A DNA stretch of 64,000 bases from Flavobacterium sp. SCGC AAA160-P02 (GTDB taxonomy: Bacteria; Bacteroidota; Bacteroidia; Flavobacteriales; Flavobacteriaceae), in NCBI GenBank assembly GCA_000383355.1, contig KB911090.1, forward strand, positions 13,502 through 77,501, given 5' to 3'. Shown here piece by piece: positions 36,871-44,862 of this stretch (the stretch's first letter is position 1; each line of letters begins with the position of its first letter). The notes beneath the pieces are model-generated. The model saw only the letters and a list, made by a program, of their open reading frames with translations. It was not told where the DNA came from and did not search any database. A program made the translations under genes and the position numbers.

Positions 36871-37395
36871 ATGAAAAAAATAATAGTAGTATTCTTATTG
36901 GCAATAATTACAATTTCTTGTAATAATGTAAATGAGTCAGAAACACAAAGCACTCCTACAGCAATTGGGGTTGAAATTCCTAATGATAGTACAAGAATCT
37001 CACTTTATGGAGGAGATATGACCACTACACGACTTTGGGAGGCATATATTAAAGCACACAATGAAAAAGATTTAAAAACTATTCAAAATATTAATGATGA
37101 TAGTTTTAAAGGATATCCACCTAATGGGGATGTTATTGACGGATCTAAAGCACATATTGTATTTTTAAAAGATTGGTTTTCAAAAAGTAGTCCAAAATGG
37201 ACAACTAAATATATGATTGCCAATCAATTTACTGACACAAAAGGAGTATTAAATCAATGGGTTACTTCTGGACAAGATTTAACTGACACAATAGATGGTG
37301 AAGAAGTTACATTACACCATGTGCATGATGTACTTTTTGTGAATGGAAAAATTAAAATGATTTACGTTTATGAAAGAGCGACAGCAAAAGAATAA
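36871..37395 (+). CDS. SnoaL/NTF2-like lipoprotein
   Basis: A 174-residue lipoprotein (lipobox TISC, C17). One SnoaL-like domain spans about residues 52-170: RLWEAYIKAHNEKDLKTIQN, then GYPPNGDVIDGSKAHIVFLK and a terminal strand IKMIYVYERATAKE. It follows the ABM-like gene by 19 bases and ends a short operon before a strong terminator. Its function is unknown; ligand binding or a small-molecule isomerase role is possible from the fold. Confidence 0.72.
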   Translation: MKKIIVVFLLAIITISCNNVNESETQSTPTAIGVEIPNDSTRISLYGGDMTTTRLWEAYIKAHNEKDLKTIQNINDDSFKGYPPNGDVIDGSKAHIVFLKDWFSKSSPKWTTKYMIANQFTDTKGVLNQWVTSGQDLTDTIDGEEVTLHHVHDVLFVNGKIKMIYVYERATAKE

Positions 37396-37449
37396 AACTG
37401 AAGTTACTCATTTTTAATAAGAGAAAGATTTCAAAAATATTTTTTTGAG

Positions 37450-37476
37450 GCCCTACCACACTGGTAGGGCTTTTTT
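37450..37476 (+). terminator. Rho-independent terminator after SnoaL-like operon
   Basis: A 9-bp GC-rich stem, GCCCTACCA at 37450-37458 with TGGTAGGGC at 37462-37470, a 3-base loop and six T residues. It ends the plus-strand operon of exported proteins and isolates the following symporter gene. Confidence 0.92.
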
Positions 37477-37605
37477 ATAGCATCAACCAAAAAAAACAAT
37501 TTGACTCCTTTTTTTAAGAGTATTATTAAAATTTAGTTTTCTTTTCAACTTAAAAAAATTATCTTCCAGTCCAAAATAATACATTCATCAATTAATCAAT
37601 AACCT

Positions 37606-39252
37606 ATGCTATTCTTATCATTTATTGGATTCACCGCTTTAGTAGCAATTATCTCCTACTTAAAAACTAGAAACATGAAAGAAACCTCTTCAGATGGTTA
37701 CTTTCTTGGTGGACGAAGCTTAACAGCTGGAGTAATTGCAGGATCTCTTTTACTCACCAACTTATCTACTGAACAAATTGTTGGACTAAACGGATCTGCC
37801 TATCAAAGTGGCTTATCGGTTATGGTGTGGGAAACACTTGCTGCCATTGCTATGGTAGTAACAGCCATGTTTTTACTACCTAGATATTTAAAAGGTGGAT
37901 TAACAACCGTTCCTGGGTTTTTAGCAAAACGTTTTGATGTAGCTACAAAAACATTAACCTCCGTTTTATTCTTGTCTGGTTATGTGGTTGTGCTTCTTCC
38001 AGTGATTTTATACTCAGGATCATTAGCCATTAGCGGAATGTTTGATATTCCTGAATTATTGGGAGTAAGTCACACTCAATCTATATGGATTTGTGTATGG
38101 GGAATAGGAATTATTGGATCTGTCTATGCCGTATTTGGAGGCTTAAAGGCTGTTGTTGTGTCAGATTCTATAAATGCAATAGGATTGCTAATTGGTGGGC
38201 TCTTAATTCCTGTATTTGGTTTAATGATGATTGGTGATGGAAGTCTTTTAGATGGCCTTTCTATTTTAACAACTGAAAACCCAGAAAAATTTAAATCTAT
38301 GGGTGGCCCAACAGACCCAGTCCCTTTCTATACCATATTTACAGGAATGATGTTGGTACAATTATTTTATTGGGGAACCAACCAACAGATTATTCAAAGA
38401 GCGCTGGGAGCAAAAGATTTAAAAGAAGGTCAGAAAGGTTTATTATTAGCCTCATTTATAAAAATATTGGGTCCTATTATTGTTGTTTTACCTGGTATTA
38501 TTGCCTTTCATCTTTTTCAAGGAAATTTAGAAAGTGCAGACAGCGCCTATCCAATGTTGGTTAGAAAAGTTCTTCCTACGGCTTGGGTTGGTTTCTTTGC
38601 GGCAGTATTATTTGGAGCCATTTTAAGCTCTTTTAACAGTGTTTTAAATAGTTCTGTAACCTTGTTTGGAATTGATGTTTACAAACAGCACATTAATAAA
38701 GAGGCAGACGAAAAAACTATTGTAAAATACGGGAAAATCTTTGGAGTTGTTTTGGCTATTGCTTCTATGTTTATTGCACCACTTATTGCAAATGCTGGGA
38801 GCTTATTTGATTATTTACAAGAGATTAATGGAATTTATAGTATTCCTATTTTAACCATTATTGTAGTTGGTTACTTAACAAAGCGTGTTCCGGCAATTGC
38901 AGCTAAAATTGGCTTAGCTTCGGGTTGTTTGTTATACATTACTAGTCAGTTTTTTATGCAACCTTATTTTGTGTCCAAGGCATTAGAATTGGCAAAAGAT
39001 GCTGGCATTACAGATGAAGCTGCTTTAGCTTTAATTGAGGCACAAGCATATCCTCACTTTTTAGATGTAATGGCTATTTTGTTTATAATGAACGTAGTAA
39101 TTATGTTAATTATTGGAAAGCTATACCCAAGAAAAGAGGCATTTGTTCAAGAACACACAAAACAAGTAGACATTACTCCATGGAAATATACAACACAAGT
39201 TGGAATAACTATTTGTGTGATTGTAATTGCAATCTATATTTATTTTGCCTAA
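37606..39252 (+). CDS. Sodium:solute symporter (SGLT/YidK-like)
   Basis: A 548-residue SSS inner-membrane transporter of the sugar/SLC5-like branch: GYFLGGRSLTAGVIAGSLLL and TNLSTEQIVGLNGSAY near the N-terminus, FGGLKAVVVSDSINA, QLFYWGTNQQIIQRALGAKD, and the AILSSFNSVLNSSVTLFGID sodium-site region. The GTNQQIIQRALGAK motif is typical of SGLT-like sugar or myo-inositol transporters. It stands alone between a strong terminator and a hairpin, convergent with a CE1-like esterase gene. Confidence 0.88.
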   Translation: MLFLSFIGFTALVAIISYLKTRNMKETSSDGYFLGGRSLTAGVIAGSLLLTNLSTEQIVGLNGSAYQSGLSVMVWETLAAIAMVVTAMFLLPRYLKGGLTTVPGFLAKRFDVATKTLTSVLFLSGYVVVLLPVILYSGSLAISGMFDIPELLGVSHTQSIWICVWGIGIIGSVYAVFGGLKAVVVSDSINAIGLLIGGLLIPVFGLMMIGDGSLLDGLSILTTENPEKFKSMGGPTDPVPFYTIFTGMMLVQLFYWGTNQQIIQRALGAKDLKEGQKGLLLASFIKILGPIIVVLPGIIAFHLFQGNLESADSAYPMLVRKVLPTAWVGFFAAVLFGAILSSFNSVLNSSVTLFGIDVYKQHINKEADEKTIVKYGKIFGVVLAIASMFIAPLIANAGSLFDYLQEINGIYSIPILTIIVVGYLTKRVPAIAAKIGLASGCLLYITSQFFMQPYFVSKALELAKDAGITDEAALALIEAQAYPHFLDVMAILFIMNVVIMLIIGKLYPRKEAFVQEHTKQVDITPWKYTTQVGITICVIVIAIYIYFA

Positions 39253-39282
39253 TCACAATAGAAGATAATTGGAACAAGAAAT

Positions 39283-39300
39283 ACCCACAGTAATGTGGGT
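39283..39300. terminator. Bidirectional hairpin between convergent genes
   Basis: A perfect 7-bp stem ACCCACA/TGTGGGT with a 4-base loop lies between the symporter stop codon and the stop codon of the convergent esterase gene. On the plus strand it is followed by TATTTACTTTTTT, which supports termination in that direction; it may also serve the minus-strand gene. Confidence 0.7.
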
Positions 39301-39303
39301 TAT

Positions 39304-40074
39304 TTACTTTTTTATGAAAGAAAAAACCCAACGGAATAATTCAAGTTCTTTAAAAGCAGTATCCCAACTATTATGACCTACTCCTTCATAAGTTGTAAAT
39401 CTAGTTTCCTTATTATATCGTTTCATGTTTCGAAACATTCTTTTAGAATAGCCATAAGAAACTATAAGATCATTGCTGCCATGAAAAATCCAAAAAGGAG
39501 TATTACTTAGTGTCTTTGACCATGAAGGATTACCTCCACCACAAATTGCAAATGCAGCTGCAAAATAATTTGGCATTCTAGCTACCAACTCAAATGTTCC
39601 CATACCTCCCATGGATAGCCCACCAATATATCGTCTTGTAGTATCAATTTTATATGATTTCTCCAAGTCGTTTAAAAACAACTCTACTAATTCTTGAGTA
39701 CGATATTTCCCTAATTTTTTTTGAAATTTAAATTTTTTCTCCTTTTTTTGAATCTGATTTTTTTGAACACTAGCCCAATATGAATTTTTAGGACACTGAG
39801 GAAATACGACAATTGCAGGATGTTTTTGTCTAAACTCCTTTGATTTGAAAAGAAAACTCCCGTGAATTAACTGCAACTCATTATCATTACCTCTTTCTCC
39901 TGCTCCGTGCAGAAAAACAACCAAAGGGTAAGACTTATTTGGATTATAGTTTTCTGGAAGTAGTATGCGATACGGAAGCGTATCATTTTGGCTTATATAT
40001 TGCTTTGTTTCATAGTCTTGACCAAAAACAACAACAACTGATAACATCAAAAAAAAATAAAGAGGATACTTCAT
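39304..40074 (-). CDS. Secreted CE1-like alpha/beta-hydrolase (esterase/peptidase family)
   Basis: A 256-residue exported alpha/beta-hydrolase with a signal peptide ending near VVVVFGQ. It has an oxyanion block LVVFLHGAGERG, nucleophile S154 in GGLSMGGMG, and D202 (GSNDLIVSYG) and H234 (GVGHNSW) completing the triad. This is the small secreted carboxylesterase/phospholipase-like type, often annotated as prolyl oligopeptidase family or CE1-like esterase, which acts on acyl or feruloyl esters. A lysine-rich insertion at about 105-123 is unusual. The substrate is unknown. Confidence 0.82.
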   Translation of the reverse strand: MKYPLYFFLMLSVVVVFGQDYETKQYISQNDTLPYRILLPENYNPNKSYPLVVFLHGAGERGNDNELQLIHGSFLFKSKEFRQKHPAIVVFPQCPKNSYWASVQKNQIQKKEKKFKFQKKLGKYRTQELVELFLNDLEKSYKIDTTRRYIGGLSMGGMGTFELVARMPNYFAAAFAICGGGNPSWSKTLSNTPFWIFHGSNDLIVSYGYSKRMFRNMKRYNKETRFTTYEGVGHNSWDTAFKELELFRWVFSFIKK

Positions 40075-40206
40075 CTAATAAATATAGGAAATCTTACTAA
40101 GATATTTCTAAAAAAAAACTGACTCATAACTAATCTATTGCACCCATAAAAAAAGGAGCTACCAATACAATGATAACTCCCAAATACTTTTTAATGGAAT
40201 CAAAAA

Positions 40207-41115
40207 TTAGAAATCTCTAGCGTATTGTACCATAGACGTAATTTTACCATCTAGATTAAAGTAGAAAATTTCAAATAATTCTTTTTCCCATACCTTTCCG
40301 TTTTTAAAAACTCTAGTTTCTTTAGACATCACTTGAACACCTGAGGCAGCATCTGTATTGTATATTTTTAAAGGAACAATTGCATAAGGAACCCAACTAA
40401 CAGATTTGTAATCCTTAAACAAATCTCCCATTTCTTCTTTCTTTAGTTTCTGAGCTTCTCCTTTATAATTATTTAAAACAGCCATATCAGTAAAAGGTTC
40501 CGAAAATCCGGCTGCATTCATGTCATTATAATCTTTGATCATTTTTTCTATGATTTCAACTTCATTTCTATCTGAGAAAACTAATGGCCTCCCTGAGTAT
40601 TCGTTAGTACCATCTCCAATAAATTTTCCTCCATAAGATTTTCCAAAATTAGAAGAATCTATAGATTTCCATTGTCTAAAAGCGTCTACTTTTCCATCTT
40701 TATTAAAATTAAAAAACTCCATAAGATCTAATTTTTCATAAGAGCCATTTTTATAATGACGTTCCTCTTTAGACCATGCCAATACTTTAGTGTCTGGATC
40801 ACCTGCTAGTTTTACTGGAATAACTACATATGGTTTCATACTTATAGAATCCATAGATTCTAACCATTCTCGTGTAGTTTCTACTCCATTTTCTCCTAAA
40901 AATGCAGCATCATAATGTTTTACTAACTCGTCTGTATTCTGGGCGCTATATGCCTCTGACAACATCAAAAGCTTTTCTGACATAGCATTGTCTCCAATAC
41001 TATAAGTTTTTCCATAATTATCTCCTTCTACTAGATTTTTACCACCATTTGTAGTACAATTAATTAGTAAAACAGACACCATCAGAAAAATAATTTTTTT
41101 TAAAAATAATTTCAT
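40207..41115 (-). CDS. Lipoprotein with two NTF2/SnoaL-like repeats
   Basis: The start at 41115 gives a 302-residue lipoprotein (MKLFLKKIIFLMVSVLLINC, C20). A longer frame to 41295 adds 60 residues with no signal-peptide logic. Two similar halves end in matching strands, LMEFFNFNKDGKVDAFRQW and LFEIFYFNLDGKITSMVQY, each about 120 residues. This indicates a tandem duplication of a SnoaL-like domain. It is the third protein with SnoaL-like domains within 6 kb. Its function is unknown. Confidence 0.72.
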   Translation of the reverse strand: MKLFLKKIIFLMVSVLLINCTTNGGKNLVEGDNYGKTYSIGDNAMSEKLLMLSEAYSAQNTDELVKHYDAAFLGENGVETTREWLESMDSISMKPYVVIPVKLAGDPDTKVLAWSKEERHYKNGSYEKLDLMEFFNFNKDGKVDAFRQWKSIDSSNFGKSYGGKFIGDGTNEYSGRPLVFSDRNEVEIIEKMIKDYNDMNAAGFSEPFTDMAVLNNYKGEAQKLKKEEMGDLFKDYKSVSWVPYAIVPLKIYNTDAASGVQVMSKETRVFKNGKVWEKELFEIFYFNLDGKITSMVQYARDF

Positions 41116-41480
41116 AATATGAGTTTTTTTAGTTTCTATAAGAAAGTAATTTAGGGAAATTATATGAGGTTTCAAAATATAGTAGTGTCTATTGCCTTTA
41201 AAAGAGACTCCGAAACAGCTAAAGAATTGCACAAAAAAATTTAGTATCTTTAACATAATTCTTAAATTTTTAGAACAAATGATTGTCTGGCACAAAACTT
41301 TAGTTGAAAAAACACGAATTAAATTGAACCTTTCATATTACCAATTGTATTGGATCTGCTTTATAAAAGGAGTTGTGGTTTGTTATATATTGATGCTGTT
41401 TTCAAAATAATCATATCACAATTATCCCTACACTTTTAAATAGTTTTGTACTTTCCATCTTTAATATCACTACATCATAT
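41116..41480. other. Intergenic region containing one possible small gene
   Basis: This 365-base region lies between the SnoaL-like lipoprotein gene (minus) and the DUF1295 gene (plus). Apart from a 43-codon frame at 41279-41410, described separately, it is AT-rich leader sequence for divergent genes. No hairpin or clear promoter was found. Confidence 0.5.
41279..41410 (+). CDS. Possible small membrane protein
   Basis: A 43-residue frame beginning MIVWHKTLVEKTRIKLNLSY with a basic N-terminus and a single hydrophobic C-terminal helix (about 24-41). It is nested in a longer frame that starts at 41192, but the ATG at 41279 gives a more protein-like product. The short basic-then-hydrophobic layout with YYQLYW is typical of small membrane proteins. 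It lies 70 bases ahead of the DUF1295 gene on the same strand. Evidence is limited to composition and position. Confidence 0.4.
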   Translation: MIVWHKTLVEKTRIKLNLSYYQLYWICFIKGVVVCYILMLFSK

Positions 41481-42263
41481 ATGAATTTTCTCTTAGCCGC
41501 TTCTCTCATACTATTTTTAATGGTCATTCTGTGGCTTATTAGTATTCCATTAAAAAATGTTAGTATTGTTGATGCTTTTTGGGGAACTGGGTTTGTGGTT
41601 GTAAATGTTGCCTATTTTATGCTGGAGACTCATATGTATACTCGTAATTTAGTTGTTCTATGCTTAGTGAGTGTTTGGGGAATTCGGCTATCTGCATACT
41701 TATTCAAAAGAAATTATGGAAAGCCTGAAGATTTCAGATACCAAGAATTTAGGCGGCATTATGGAGCAGAAAGATATTGGTGGTTCAGTTTTTTTCAAGT
41801 TTTTGTTTTACAGGGAACCTTAATCATGGTGGTTTCTTTACCATTATTTGGAATTCATCATGAAACTGTTAGTAACGAACTAAACGCCATTGATTATATA
41901 GCTTTATTATGTTGGTGTGTAGGATTTTTATTTGAAGCTATTGGTGATTATCAATTAACAAAATTTAAGAAGAATCCTGATAATAAAGGCACAATTCTTA
42001 AAACTGGTTTATGGCGCTATACTAGGCATCCAAATTATTTTGGTGATGCAACAGTTTGGCTGTCGTTTGGGCTATTTTCAATAGCCTCCGGAGGTTATTG
42101 GCAGATAGTTGGTGCATTGGCTATGATCTACTTAATTATTAATATTTCAGGAGTTGCTATGTTAGAAAAATCATTGCAAAAAACAAAACCAGGATATAAA
42201 GAATACGTAGCATCTACAAATGCTTTTATCCCTTGGTTTCCTAAAAAAGCTAAAAATGATTAA
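41481..42263 (+). CDS. DUF1295 / steroid 5-alpha-reductase-like membrane protein
   Basis: A 260-residue polytopic membrane protein of the DUF1295 family, related to isoprenylcysteine methyltransferases and steroid 5-alpha reductases. Landmarks are VSIVDAFWGTGFV near the N-terminus and the diagnostic C-terminal block LKTGLWRYTRHPNYFGDATVW, with the conserved RHPNYFG, followed by GYKEYVASTNAFIPWFPKK. These proteins probably reduce or modify lipid-like substrates using NADPH. It overlaps the next small membrane protein gene by 8 bases. Confidence 0.88.
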   Translation: MNFLLAASLILFLMVILWLISIPLKNVSIVDAFWGTGFVVVNVAYFMLETHMYTRNLVVLCLVSVWGIRLSAYLFKRNYGKPEDFRYQEFRRHYGAERYWWFSFFQVFVLQGTLIMVVSLPLFGIHHETVSNELNAIDYIALLCWCVGFLFEAIGDYQLTKFKKNPDNKGTILKTGLWRYTRHPNYFGDATVWLSFGLFSIASGGYWQIVGALAMIYLIINISGVAMLEKSLQKTKPGYKEYVASTNAFIPWFPKKAKND

Positions 42264-42522
42264 AGTTCTTTCGGAAAACATATGGCTCATTATTTTCTTT
42301 ATTTGGGGGCTTCCATTGTCTTATTATAGAAGTAATTTCAGAAAAATAGTCTATCAAACAGATAGTTGGTTCATAAATATAAAGCCTTTATTTATTACCG
42401 AGCTTAAGGGGCTTTTTGGCAATCTATATCCAGCAAATCAACACTATAAGAAAGCACGGAATTTTTATCGTTTTTATCTGTTGATCTATTTGGTATTATT
42501 TCTATTTTATTATTTCTATTAA
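42256..42522 (+). CDS. Small membrane protein overlapping the DUF1295 gene
   Basis: An 88-residue frame starting MIKVLSENIWLIIFFIWGLP, with hydrophobic segments near both ends (about 7-20 and 70-87) and a central amphipathic part (LFITELKGLFGNLYPANQHY). Its ATG lies 8 bases inside the end of the DUF1295 gene. An upstream ATG at 42220 is less likely. Translational coupling suggests a partner role. I do not recognise the family. Confidence 0.6.
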   Translation: MIKVLSENIWLIIFFIWGLPLSYYRSNFRKIVYQTDSWFINIKPLFITELKGLFGNLYPANQHYKKARNFYRFYLLIYLVLFLFYYFY

Positions 42523-42527
42523 AATCT

Positions 42528-43409
42528 TCATTCTATTAAAATAGCCTCAATATCTTGTTCTGAAATCACAGGGTTTGCTCCTTTATTTTTAGCAACTAGT
42601 GCACCAACAGCACAAGCAGTGTCTATGGCTTTTTGTGGAGCTACTTTTTTTAGCAATGCGTCTATTAATGTAGCTAAAAAAGAGTCTCCAGATCCAACAG
42701 TATCTGCTACTTTAACCACGTATCCATCATTGTAGAAAAAGGTGCCTTCATAAAAAAGAACTGCCCCTTTGCTTCCTTTTGTAACACAGATATTTTGAGT
42801 AGTTGTATGTGAAGCTATAAATTGTACCTGATCCTCTATCGTTTTAAGTGTAACCCCTAAGCTTGTGCAAATTTCTATAAGTTCATCATCATTAAACTTT
42901 ATAAAGTGTGCTGCTTTCATTAGATTAGTTAACACAGCAATGGTATAATGAGGTGGTCTTAAATTAACATCAAATACAGCAAAACTAGAAAGGGTGAGAA
43001 GTTTTTTAAGAGTAGTTTCTGACTGCTTATTTCTAGAAACTAGGCTCCCAAAAATAAAAGCATCTGATACCTTAACCAACGATAAAAGACGTTTATTTAT
43101 CTCTATAAAATCCCAAGCACAAGGGTGTGTAATGGTATACGAAGCAGCTCCTTTTTGGTCTAAAGCAACAGCTACTTTACTGGTTTCATAATTTTTATTG
43201 ATTTGTATATTACCCGTATAAACTCCTTGTTCTTCAATAAAATGCAGTAATTCTTTTCCATTTTTATCATCTCCGACGCTACTAATGATTGTAACATCAT
43301 TCTGAAAAGAATGCAACCGTAGAGCTACATTTAAAGGTGCTCCTCCTATTTTTTTATGCGTTGGAAAAACATCCCAAAGCACTTCGCCAAAACACGTTAT
43401 TTTATTCAT
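42528..43409 (-). CDS. PfkB-family carbohydrate kinase, fructokinase-like
   Basis: A 293-residue cytoplasmic sugar kinase of the ribokinase/PfkB family. The first PfkB signature region is GGAPLNVALRLHSF (22-35). The second contains DTVGSGDSFLATL (236-248), with catalytic base D242 and its anion hole. Short-type PfkB enzymes with the CFGEVLWDVFP start are usually fructokinases, making fructose-6-phosphate. It overlaps the sugar-porter gene by one base at the end of an alpha-glucoside operon, which supports fructose released from sucrose as substrate. Confidence 0.88.
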   Translation of the reverse strand: MNKITCFGEVLWDVFPTHKKIGGAPLNVALRLHSFQNDVTIISSVGDDKNGKELLHFIEEQGVYTGNIQINKNYETSKVAVALDQKGAASYTITHPCAWDFIEINKRLLSLVKVSDAFIFGSLVSRNKQSETTLKKLLTLSSFAVFDVNLRPPHYTIAVLTNLMKAAHFIKFNDDELIEICTSLGVTLKTIEDQVQFIASHTTTQNICVTKGSKGAVLFYEGTFFYNDGYVVKVADTVGSGDSFLATLIDALLKKVAPQKAIDTACAVGALVAKNKGANPVISEQDIEAILIE

Positions 43410-44761
43410 TAATTAGAATTCGTTAATGATTCTGATACTGCTTCCAAAGATTTCCCTTTTGTTTCTGGAACGTACATTTTTATCCAAACTAATTGCAATA
43501 GCATCATAAATGCAAAAATAGCAAAAACAGTTACTGCTCCAATAGAATTAAAAAGTATAGGCACTAAAGAAGGAATAATTGCTGCCAAAACCCAATGAAC
43601 CGAGCTTCCAAATGCTTGTCCTGAAGAACGTAAATGATTTGGGAAAATTTCAGAAATAAAGACCCAAATAACAGCCCCTTGACCTATTGCATGAGAGGCT
43701 ATAAATGCAAACAATGATATGGGAACAATCATACCAGACCAGTCATTGTAAAAACATAATGAAACAATACTTAATGAAACAATGTATCCAACAGATCCAA
43801 TATATAATAACTGCTTTCTGCCCAATCTATCAATTAAAAACATTCCCAATAGGGTAAAAACAAAGTTTGTAATACCAAGGCCTATAGACCCCAATGCTCC
43901 TGCTTGCTCTGCCAAACCTGCTTCTGCAAAAATTCTATTGGCATAATATAAAATGGCATTAATGCCACTAAATTGATTAAAAAAAGCAATAAAAAAAGCT
44001 AAGGATAAAGGAATCCCATATTTTTTACTGAAGATGCTTTCTGCATCATCTGTGCTTTTTTGAGAATTAACAATCAAATTTACTTGCTCTACTATATCGC
44101 CTTCATTGTCATATAAGCTTCTAAAAACTTGCTTTGCTGCTTCAATATTATTTTTTGCAGTAATTAACCATCTCGGACTTTCAGGAATTGCAAACATCAT
44201 AACTGTGTAAATAATTGCGGGCAATGCTTCTATACCTATCATCCACCTCCAAGCGTCATTACTAATATATTTTGCTAATAAAGCATTGGAAACAAAAGCA
44301 ATAAGAATTCCAAATACAATATTAAATTGGTAAGTAGCGACCAATCTTCCTCGTTTTTCTTGTGGAGCAATTTCTGATATAAAAGAAGGTGCTGCAATAG
44401 TAGAAGCCCCAACACCAATACCTCCAATAAATCTAAATAATGCAAATATCCAAGGGTCTGATGCCATAGAAGAACCTATGGCAGAAATAGTATAGAGCAC
44501 ACCAATAAACACTAAAGTTTTCTTTCTTCCCAATCGATCATTTGGAATCGCTCCAAAAATTGCTCCCAGAACTGTTCCCCAAAGAGCAGCTCCAACAATA
44601 ACAATTCCATGAAATAAATCATTGCTGCCAAAGAGCGTATAGCTTCCCCACAATCTTTGAATATCTTGTTCTGCACCACTAATTACAATAGTATCAAACC
44701 CAAATAAGAACCCTGCTAAAGCAACAGTAATTGACCAATAGTATAATTTTTTTGTATTCAT
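43409..44761 (-). CDS. MFS sugar porter (XylE/GalP type)
   Basis: A 450-residue 12-helix major-facilitator sugar porter. The family signatures are present: NDRLGRKKTLVFIG, the RFIGGIGVGAST loop, PESPRWL after helix 6, IDRLGRKQLLYIG and the terminal PETKGKSLE. It would import a monosaccharide such as glucose or fructose with protons. It overlaps the kinase gene by one base and follows the GH13 lipoprotein gene after 101 bases. The pairing with a fructokinase suggests fructose as cargo. Confidence 0.92.
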   Translation of the reverse strand: MNTKKLYYWSITVALAGFLFGFDTIVISGAEQDIQRLWGSYTLFGSNDLFHGIVIVGAALWGTVLGAIFGAIPNDRLGRKKTLVFIGVLYTISAIGSSMASDPWIFALFRFIGGIGVGASTIAAPSFISEIAPQEKRGRLVATYQFNIVFGILIAFVSNALLAKYISNDAWRWMIGIEALPAIIYTVMMFAIPESPRWLITAKNNIEAAKQVFRSLYDNEGDIVEQVNLIVNSQKSTDDAESIFSKKYGIPLSLAFFIAFFNQFSGINAILYYANRIFAEAGLAEQAGALGSIGLGITNFVFTLLGMFLIDRLGRKQLLYIGSVGYIVSLSIVSLCFYNDWSGMIVPISLFAFIASHAIGQGAVIWVFISEIFPNHLRSSGQAFGSSVHWVLAAIIPSLVPILFNSIGAVTVFAIFAFMMLLQLVWIKMYVPETKGKSLEAVSESLTNSN

Positions 44762-44862
44762 TTTTTCATCTATTATAAATTATTCTTTTTGTCTTTTCTG
44801 AAATTTTTATTCAGAGAATTTCAACTACAATTTATGTTATCTATGAAGTAGGGAATCACTTT

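Noticed and set aside
41116-41295. 60-codon N-terminal extension of the SnoaL-like lipoprotein at 40207.
   Set aside because: The internal ATG at 41115 starts a canonical lipoprotein signal peptide; the extension would bury it.
44796-44815. Short inverted repeat TCTGAA/TTCAGA between the GH13 lipoprotein and sugar-porter genes.
   Set aside because: The stem is only 6 bp, AT-rich and has a 7-base AT loop; it is not distinguishable from chance in this composition.
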